Source: Thamnaconus septentrionalis (lineage: Eukaryota > Chordata > Actinopteri > Tetraodontiformes > Monacanthidae). From it: a DNA stretch of 64,000 nucleotides. The notes below the pieces were generated by a model. That model had not been told where the DNA came from. It saw only the letters and a program-made list of their open reading frames with translations, and did not search any database. Shown here in pieces: positions 58,321-64,000 of the stretch. The position numbers and the translations under genes were made by a program. The DNA lies in assembly GCA_009823395.1 (NCBI GenBank), contig CM020501.1, forward strand, positions 11,708,361-11,772,360, written 5' to 3'. Within the stretch, counting starts at the first letter, position 1; each line of letters begins with the position of its first letter.

Positions 58321-61222
58321 TGCAGCCTGAACCCGACTCGGCGCTCAGCAACGGCGGGAGTGGCTTCAATTATCCCTTCATCTCCTCCCTCTTCACTCAC
58401 CTGGAGTCGAAGCGCTGGGACCAGAAGCGGCTGGCAGCCAGCGAGAGCAGCGGCAGGCTGCCGTCGCCGCTGGCAGAGCACGGTGAGCACCGGCCAGAGT
58501 GTTTTCCAGCTCCCAGGACCCTGCAGACGTCCCAGGGCTGACGTGTCAGAGGACCTGAACTCGGCTCCTCTGCACTGCTGCTCTGTTTTTTTGCGTGTTT
58601 ATTAGGCAGCAACAAGATTTTGTGGAGTGTGTGAGTTTTCCTGGTGGCTAATTGGCAACTCTGGATTGTCGGTCGGTGCGGATTGTTGTTTGTCTCCTTC
58701 TGTGGCCCTGCGATGAACTGGTGACTTACTTTCGCTGCCCTTAAGTCAGCTGCAAAGAAAAAGACTTTTTGAATGGAGTGGATGTGTGTGAGTGTGTAAT
58801 GAGAGGACACCCCGGTCTTTGGCACCCCTGCGACCTCGTGTCCAGGATGACTTGTAGCAGGTTGTGCGGGGTATTTTTACTGGGGTTGAGCTTCAATAAA
58901 GTGCATCTTAGCCAAGCGAGTTGTGCCACTGCTGCCTGAGTGGTTGTTGATATCTAGTCTGGCTTCCGGGTGAAGTAAAGTCGCCCTTGTGTCTGGTGTG
59001 GGTTGCATTGAGCTGTATTCAGGATGGCAGCCACTGCCTGGGCTGACTTTAAGGTATTACCTGCTGCTGTGAGAGTGCAGTGGTGTTTAATCTTGTTGCA
59101 GCCCTTAATAGTACAACATCAAACAGCTCTGTGAGCATCGAAAGGTGGCCAGGGTGGCCAAGGCATCCTGGCAGCGTGCCGCACTCAAACAAAGTGCCAA
59201 AAATGCAGCTATAATTCCAGAAGTGTTGGTCCTGGCATCAAATTGTTCACAGGTTTTGGTAGCCGTCCCTGTTTCCCATGCAGACAGTGAATGTCAGGCA
59301 GCGAGAAAACAATCCCTTTGATTTCTCAAAATTAGGGCGACTTTCTGAAACTCACCAGCCAGTCACGAGGATTGTGCAAAGTGGATGTCTGCTCCGATCC
59401 CACAACAACAACAACATCAAAAGCAACAGCAAGCTCATTACTTGTGCGTCTCACCACTGAGTGCCGTTTGACAAACGAGGCACAAATGAAATTGTCCCAC
59501 AGACATCCTACATTACGTTCCGCAAACCAGCAAACTAGTTGTGGGTCTGTTTTAACTCTCCTGGTGGAGGAACCTACATTTAGGATTTCATTGACTTCCT
59601 CACTGGAGGATAAGTCTACTTTTAGTGACCTGTTAGAAGCTTTTTATCCATTTGTTTCCTTTTGCTGCTTTAGAGTCAGCGTACCCTAGTAACAAATACA
59701 CCCAAACTTTCCTTAAATCCCATCTAGAACCTTTTTTATGGCAGAGGCCTGCAAATATCAGCAGCACAGGTTAATGAAATGACCTCGGGCACGGAGGTCA
59801 TGTTGTTGCTCGTTTACAGGATTGCCCATAAAGATGGGAGGGAATTTTCATGAATTTTTGGTCAGTGGCAAGTGGAGAGAAAAACATTATGTGTAATTGC
59901 CATCCAGGTGAAGACCAAACCCCTCAGTTTTCTGTTATTATGAAATTGTTCTCTTGTACAAATAAGAATTCTCTTTCTATTATTTCATGGTAGTTTTCCT
60001 GCGGCATCTTTGGCATTGTGGTGATTTCACCATATTTGCCGCCATTCCACATTTAAAGATCCAAAATGTTAAACACTGCTGGAAAATTCAGCAATGTGAG
60101 TTATCGAGGAAAGCTGCGCCGGCTCGCTGGTTCGGCTTTTTCACAAGTATGTTCTGTATTGTGTTGCTCAAAAAACATTCTGAGAAGCAATAAAAAAAAA
60201 GCTCTCTCGCAGCACAGGCTGCTACTTTGTATTAATACAGTGAAAAGCCGTCGGTCCTTGAGTCAGAGCAAGGCTACAAGACAAACTAACACTAAACAAG
60301 AACAGCACGGTGCGTCTGCCTCAAGGCAGCGCATCTATGTGTCTCTTATGTAAGATGACACTTGGGGTTTCACACTCCCGGGACATTTGTGGACTCATCT
60401 GACAGAGACTTTAGGATTTGTCACTGAAAAAAAGCGGGCTCATGATGAGATGTGTACACAGGAAAGCTGTTATTTGATGAGAGTAAAACACCAGGGTCTG
60501 TGTTTTTTTTTTTTCCAGCTGCACTGCAGCAGATGAAGGTTGCAACTTGATTGGTTTAAGAGAAAACTGTCAAAAGTAAGGCTCCCACTGCCTCCTTTTT
60601 AAGGATGCTGACATCCGAGCATCTCAAGGGGTATTGCAATAAAATTGGACATTCCATTAAACAACTTTTTTTTCCCTTCCTCTTTTTGTTTGGCTACAAG
60701 CCGAAAACTGAAAATATCTCTCATGAAATCATCAGACTGGAGGGAGATCTTTCCGTCTCAGAGGACATCAGACTGTTTTTACAGATTGAGGCAGCACTCT
60801 CTGAGATGGTGAAACTGACCTTGATGTTTGAACAGTGGCTGGGACACATGTAAAAAAAAAAAAAAAAGGAGAAATTATTTAATATGCCTTCCGTATGCAG
60901 TCGAGATCCTCAGCCGGGGAAAAGAAAAAGATCAGAGCTGCAGTTGGGTGTGAGTATTTTTTCGGGTGTATGTGGAGCAGAGGCTTCCTTGCAGCTCGTC
61001 TTATCTATGGGCACACGCCGCAAAACAACAAGATTGGATTTATTCTATCAGTCTCCAGTGAAACATGAATTTGTTGTAATTGGGATGACAAGTTAACTGC
61101 TAGTGCCAGATTAGTGTTTGCGCTGTCATTGGAGCATTTCTCACAATCTGCAAACTAATGAAGCGCACTGAAATGTCCTCCCCCAGTGCACGCACACATG
61201 CACACATGCGCACACACGCACA

Positions 61223-61258
<36 letters not shown>

Positions 61259-62057
61259 CAGTTCCCTGCTCTAATAAAAGAACTCCCTCTTTGTCATACA
61301 AAACATCCCAACTGCAGTGCAGCCTCCACTTTATTGAATTTTTCTCTGAGATAAAATGAAATGAGAACACTGGCCTTTATCTGGCGGAGAACATATCCAA
61401 TGGCGGAATTCTGAACCAGTGGAATCAAGATTTCACTAATCCCTGTCGCACGGGGGATTAGTTATAACTATGGTTATAACCATGTGTAACGTTATCTCTG
61501 TTCTCTCCCTCCCTATTCTATCAGGTGGCTGCGCTGTGTTGCCGCTGCCTGGCGAGGTCCCGCTGGAGTCCTGCCCCTACTGCATCTACTACCAGCAGTT
61601 TGGCAGCGAAGGCGACAACCCCAACGAGCAGGGCGAGGAGCAGCGCCGCGGCGGCGGCTACTGCGTGCCCGCCCGCTGCAAGAGCCCCTGCCACTGCGCC
61701 AGCCCCGGCCGCTCCGGCCCGCAGGCCTCAGTGCCCAGGATGCGGCTGTGCCGGCGTTGCTGGGCAGAGCTGCGGAGCAAACTGGACCTGATCGTGGCCA
61801 GCAGATACTTCAGCAGAGGGATCATGATCGCCATCCTCATCAACACTCTGTCCATGGGCATAGAGTATCACGAGCAGGTAGGCCTGCCACCTGTGTGTGG
61901 GAGCGTGTGCATGTGTGAGTGAGTGAGTTCGCCTGAGAAGCTCCAGGGTTGTGACTTCAGTGTGATTGAAAATTGGACGCGCTAATCAGCGTGTGCGGCG
62001 AAGTCAATACTCTCACTCTCCCAATCAACACTTACAGGGCAAGGCATGTGGGATCAG

Positions 62058-62093
<36 letters not shown>

Positions 62094-64000
62094 GTGTGTG
62101 TGTGTTGGAGGGGGGTACATGCATGTATCAGGAGAAACTCATAAGACCTGAAGTGTTAATTAAAGCGTGACCCTGGGACGGGAGAGAGTGTGAGAGGAAG
62201 AGGGGAAGGAAGAGGCGGAGGAGGAGGAGGAGCACGGATCGGACGTTGTGATTGGCTGAGAGGCGCGGACAGACTGCGGGAGAAGGTGGAAGACTGTGCG
62301 TGTGGCCCATTTTACTGACAATATGACAGATGTAGGGAGCCCGTAATTGTTGAATAACTAATGTTTAAGGATGAAACCGACACTGCTGTTCAGCGGCAGA
62401 ACTCCTATGGAGAATAACACCCACGACGCACGGCTGCAGGAATACATAAACAGAACCATTTGTTCCTCCTTTGCGCCATCATCGTCTAAAAAGGACTTTT
62501 TTTTTTTTGTAAGGCATCTCCCCCTCCCCCAGTCATGCCTGGAAACGTGACCAGAGCCGTTCAGCCTGAAACTCCTGGGAGACTTGTTTCCTCTCCGGAG
62601 AGTAGCCGTGTCAGGCAGATGTCACTGGGCATGCTCAGAGGTGCATTTACATCCAGTGCTTTGTCAGTTTGATGGAGCCCGGAGAAATAAAGCGGTGGTG
62701 CTACTACTACAGTCTCTGTAATGAAGAAAGGCGACCTGAGGCGCCGCCACTGAGGCTCTTGTGTTTTTGTGAGCTGTAATAAAGTTTCCCGCCGTCTTTT
62801 GCTAAAACTTTATTGCCAACGATAGAATCGGCACGCTCTACATTTCCGTCCAGTACTAGGATTTAGGGTTGTGAAAAATCATGTTTATTTTGAACAATGG
62901 GTTTGCAGCTACGTCTTTTTTTTTTTTTTTTCCAGTATGGAGATTAGACATTGTTTAATTCTCCATCCAGACTGACGGCTGAATTAACAGAGGGAGACAA
63001 TGATAGCTAAACTTGAAAGCTCAGCACAGAAATCTGTGCAGGTTTCAAATAAAAATGGACTCTTGTTTCAGTGCCGAGTGCACAAGACGTGTAACAGCAG
63101 TCTGGAATAAGCAGGCGCACCGAATTTGCTACACTAGCAAGAACCTTCACGCTAGAACTCTGAGACCTGTTGGGTTTGGGAACATCGTGAGGTGGCAAAG
63201 CTGCTTATAGTTGCTCAATATGGTGGTTCATCAACAAGATACTGCTGAATGCTTGTGCTGATTGTACAAAGCGCTTTGAGACGTCTTTGGACGTGATTTA
63301 GCGCTGTACAAATAAAAGTTGATTGATTGATTGATTGATTGTGCATTGTGAAGCTACACACACTTGTAAGTATTTTTTTTTCCAAAATCTGCATCTAGCT
63401 TTTACCAATATTGGTAGCATCATAGATGGAACAGGTTACCCACAATCCCTGAACACTCCTGAATCAGTTGCTTTTCCTCTTTGTTTAATTTTTTTGTGTT
63501 TGGAGATGTTTTGTGTGTGGATGCTGTTGTTTGGCCTTCAGCTATGTGATATTTTGCATTGATAAACAACATATTAGTATAATATATTGACAGTAGTTTC
63601 TCAAAGCTAATGTATTTATCCAATCCAATCTTCCAAGATTTAAAGTCTTGGCTAGTTTTCTAATGTCAAAGTGTGAAAGCAAGCAATTCCACTGATTTTA
63701 TTATGGGCTGTATATGGTTTAGCCTCAGTGTCTTTTCCAGTTGTTTGCTCTGTTCATCTGTTGCCCCACACGGTGATTACCCTCTGTCCACCCTTGCTGT
63801 TTTTAGGCCTGAGGTCTTTGAGGACGCTGGTTTAGTTGCTCATTGCAAATCATTGCGTTACAGCATAATGACAATCAATCCCCTAACTTAAGTGGTGTCG
63901 AGATTGCATTGTTTCCGACGCAGCCTCATTAGGTTTACAAATGGCACTAGAGGAATGTTATGGTAGAAGCTGAATGCTTGAGACTCGGTTCGAGTTGTAT
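44492..64000 (+). CDS. cacna1h: cacna1h-like T-type (Cav3) calcium-channel alpha-1 subunit, 5' part
   Basis: Pore-forming subunit of a low-voltage-activated calcium channel that produces rebound bursting and pacemaking in neurons and other excitable cells. Nine coding exons here join in frame to 718 codons, from the N terminus to segment IIS1. Domains III-IV and most of II lie beyond the window. Visible in order: acidic N terminus; IS1 ([20 protein letters not shown]); IS2; IS3 ([15 protein letters not shown]); S3-S4 loop [12 protein letters not shown]4 [16 protein letters not shown]5; P-loop with selectivity Glu ([13 protein letters not shown]); IS6 ([19 protein letters not shown]); the gating-brake start of the I-II linker ([12 protein letters not shown]); CPYC; IIS1. 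GHNVS in IS3-S4 is characteristic of Cav3.2 and not Cav3.1 or 3.3. The copy assignment is inference. Confidence 0.9.
44776..44783 (+). promoter_or_regulatory. U12-type 5' splice site (AT-AC intron)
   Basis: ATATCCTT immediately after the last coding base of exon 1 is the consensus minor-spliceosome 5' splice site. No GT donor exists in frame here. Confidence 0.9.
45003..45090. repeat. interrupted (TG/CG)n tract
   Basis: GT-rich with CGCG interruptions. A second such tract lies at about 45390-45445. Confidence 0.85.
46163..46696. mobile_element. non-autonomous hAT element in cacna1h intron (534 bp)
   Basis: Left end TAGTGATGGGAATTC, right end GACCCATCACTAG, with GAACCGGTTCTTTTGGCTC and AAAGAGCCGGCTCTTAGAAC as subterminal inverted sequences and TTCGTTCGCGAACGA near the right end. 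Flanking 8-mers GAGTCCCG (46155-46162) and CAGTCCCG (46697-46704) match at 7 of 8. It contains a (GT)n tract at about 46452-46503 and no transposase. Confidence 0.85.
47743..47895. repeat. intronic repeat, copy 1
   Basis: Shares CTGTCGTTCATCC/GCA, AGTTGTTCAAGTCTGAGGAT, TTCCAATC, GACTGC and a following T-run with 51817-51925. Both copies directly follow a CA microsatellite and a GAGTCTCTGTG block. Confidence 0.75.
48234..48844. mobile_element. MITE of about 610 bp
   Basis: The left end ACTGCGTTCAGACTGC and the reverse complement of the right end (GCCTTGTTCAAACTGC) are imperfect inverted repeats. Internal repeats of GTTCAGACT and ATCCGATT/AAATCGGATT are arranged symmetrically. CATAG flanks both sides, a possible 5-bp target duplication. 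The family is not assigned. Confidence 0.6.
49960..50205. repeat. clustered (TG/CG)n tracts
   Basis: Three TG-rich runs with CGCG steps at 49963-50022, 50140-50170 and 50175-50205, capable of Z-DNA. Confidence 0.85.
50322..51358. repeat. 1-kb pyrimidine-rich tract starting with (TC)n
   Basis: A pure (TC)n block at 50322-50400 is followed by about 950 bp in which nearly all bases on the plus strand are C or T (CCTCTTCC-type units). Long open frames across it are artefacts of composition. Confidence 0.9.
51440..51494. repeat. (TG)n microsatellite
   Basis: About 55 bp of uninterrupted TG. Confidence 0.95.
51744..51804. repeat. (CA)n microsatellite
   Basis: About 60 bp of uninterrupted CA directly upstream of intronic repeat copy 2. 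Confidence 0.95.
51817..51925. repeat. intronic repeat, copy 2
   Basis: Direct-orientation counterpart of 47743-47895, slightly shorter; see that entry. Confidence 0.75.
52773..52790 (+). promoter_or_regulatory. U12 branch site and AC 3' splice site
   Basis: TCCTTAAC at 52773-52780 matches the U12 branch-site consensus (TTCCTTRAY). It lies 10-11 nt before the terminal AC at 52789-52790, the short spacing that minor introns require. Exon 2 starts at 52791 and restores the frame. Confidence 0.92.
52791..52884 (+). CDS. cacna1h: cacna1h coding exon 2 (IS1)
   Basis: Encodes [20 protein letters not shown], then [13 protein letters not shown]1 is well conserved. The S1-S2 loop that follows is about six residues shorter than in human Cav3 channels and lacks the usual two cysteines. 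GTAACG donor. Confidence 0.92.
53125..53258 (+). CDS. cacna1h: cacna1h coding exon 3 (IS2-IS3)
   Basis: Encodes [20 protein letters not shown], then [18 protein letters not shown]. Acceptor GCCCAG, donor GTGAGT. Confidence 0.95.
53728..53825 (+). CDS. cacna1h: cacna1h coding exon 4 (IS3-S4 loop and voltage sensor)
   Basis: Encodes [20 protein letters not shown], then [12 protein letters not shown]. Four Arg at three-residue spacing form S4. The His in GHN corresponds to the Ni2+/Zn2+ ligand of Cav3.2, and NVS is a glycosylation sequon. Confidence 0.95.
53826..55631 (+). other. cacna1h intron 4
   Basis: A 1.8-kb intron. No exon is recognised; there is an A-run at 55279-55296. Confidence 0.7.
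55632..55791 (+). CDS. cacna1h: cacna1h coding exon 5 (IS5)
   Basis: Encodes [20 protein letters not shown], then [20 protein letters not shown] and [10 protein letters not shown]. The S4-S5 linker and S5 are almost identical to all vertebrate Cav3 channels. Confidence 0.96.
55792..57221 (+). other. cacna1h intron 5
   Basis: A 1.4-kb intron, AT-rich in its second half. No exon or mobile element is recognised. Confidence 0.7.
57222..57534 (+). CDS. cacna1h: cacna1h coding exon 6 (extracellular turret of domain I)
   Basis: Encodes [34 protein letters not shown], several turret cysteines, [11 protein letters not shown], then [20 protein letters not shown], the start of the P-helix. Confidence 0.95.
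57654..57746 (+). CDS. cacna1h: cacna1h coding exon 7 (pore and start of IS6)
   Basis: Encodes [20 protein letters not shown], then [11 protein letters not shown]. The Glu in TLEGW is the domain I selectivity-filter residue. The 119-bp intron before it contains a GT tract. Confidence 0.96.
57858..58482 (+). CDS. cacna1h: cacna1h coding exon 8 (IS6, gating brake, I-II linker with polyQ)
   Basis: Encodes [60 protein letters not shown] (gating brake), a Gly-rich stretch, [15 protein letters not shown], 15 Gln and LQPEPDSA. The intron that follows starts GTGAGC. Confidence 0.94.
58275..58319 (+). repeat. cacna1h: (CAG)15 coding repeat
   Basis: Fifteen uninterrupted CAG codons, in frame as Gln, directly after HYQHH in the I-II linker. 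Confidence 0.97.
58640..58750 (+). mobile_element. highly decayed SINE remnant
   Basis: Retains AATTGGCAACTCTGGATTGT, TGTGGCCCTGCGATGAACTG and AAGTCAGCTG from the SINE body. Both ends are lost. The rest of this intron (58483-61524) has no recognised exon. Confidence 0.65.
61190..61260. repeat. (CA)n microsatellite
   Basis: CA-rich run with GCACACATG interruptions. Confidence 0.9.
61525..61877 (+). CDS. cacna1h: cacna1h coding exon 9 (end of I-II linker, IIS1)
   Basis: Encodes the Cys-rich [14 protein letters not shown], further Cys-rich linker, and [20 protein letters not shown], then [12 protein letters not shown], segment IIS1. Ends in GTAGGC. The next family exon (PEELTNALEISN...) was not found before 64000. 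Confidence 0.95.
61878..64000 (+). other. cacna1h intron 9, incomplete
   Basis: Contains a GT tract at 62059-62105 and an LINE-tail-like fragment at 63226-63345. No exon of domain II was recognised. Confidence 0.7.
63226..63345 (+). mobile_element. 3' end of an L2-like LINE or dependent SINE
   Basis: GTACAAAGCGCTTTGAGACG, then TTAGCGCTGTACAAATAAA and a (TTGA)n tail at 63322-63341. The motif and tail are typical of the 3' end of L2-clade retroposons in fish. Only about 120 bp is present. Confidence 0.6.

Noticed and set aside
63800..63840. Candidate next cacna1h exon after TTTTTAG (CCTGAGGTCTTTGAGGACG)
   Set aside because: The Pro-Glu start is suggestive, but the translation does not continue as the conserved ELTNALEISN sequence.

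Overview
The window reads as nuclear DNA of a teleost fish, probably a percomorph. Coding is in short spliced exons with GT-AG introns, apart from one AT-AC intron. CA/GT microsatellites are very dense, several small DNA transposons still carry target-site duplications, and a tRNA-derived SINE is present. The gene set matches the vertebrate PRKCB-CACNG3-RBBP6 neighbourhood (human 16p12), with a T-type calcium-channel gene added on the right. The species cannot be fixed from the sequence alone. No bacterial, viral or CRISPR content was seen.

Layout. (1) 1-4919, + strand: the 3' end of prkcb (conventional protein kinase C beta). It holds two mutually exclusive C-terminal exons, a beta-I-type tail at 101-253 and a beta-II-type tail at 4767-4919. 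(2) 5-11 kb: non-coding DNA with an inverted pair of SINEs (6906-7284 and 7419-7790) and two hAT-type non-autonomous elements (8819-9178 and 9896-10331). (3) 11384-15358, - strand: complete cacng3 (a TARP gamma-3-type AMPA-receptor auxiliary subunit) in four coding exons. A palindromic pair of REST/RE1-like sites lies just upstream at 15667-15705. (4) 18.4-34.3 kb, + strand: complete rbbp6 in 20 coding exons (1986 codons by my exon sum). It has a CpG-rich promoter with ETS and YY1 sites, a long 5' leader, and an alternative intronic stop predicted to give the DWNN-only isoform. (5) 34.3-41.5 kb: intergenic DNA with degenerate SINEs, microsatellites and a diverged tandem duplication. (6) 41.5 kb to the end, + strand: the 5' part of a T-type calcium-channel alpha-1 gene, best matched to cacna1h (Cav3.2). 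A non-coding first exon and nine coding exons (718 codons) run from the N terminus to segment S1 of domain II. The rest lies beyond 64000. Its first coding intron is a minor-spliceosome (U12) AT-AC intron of about 8 kb.

Three of the four genes act in neuronal calcium and synaptic signalling: a Ca-dependent kinase, an AMPA-receptor TARP and a T-type calcium channel. rbbp6 is a housekeeping ubiquitin ligase and RNA 3'-end-processing factor. I see no evidence of an operon-like or wholly new system. The observations most worth following up are the order of the prkcb terminal exons, the intronic short isoform of rbbp6, the U12 intron and shortened IS1-S2 loop of the channel gene, and the palindromic RE1 upstream of cacng3. 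Exon joins were checked by hand for splice sites and reading phase. Family assignments rest on remembered protein families, not on a search.
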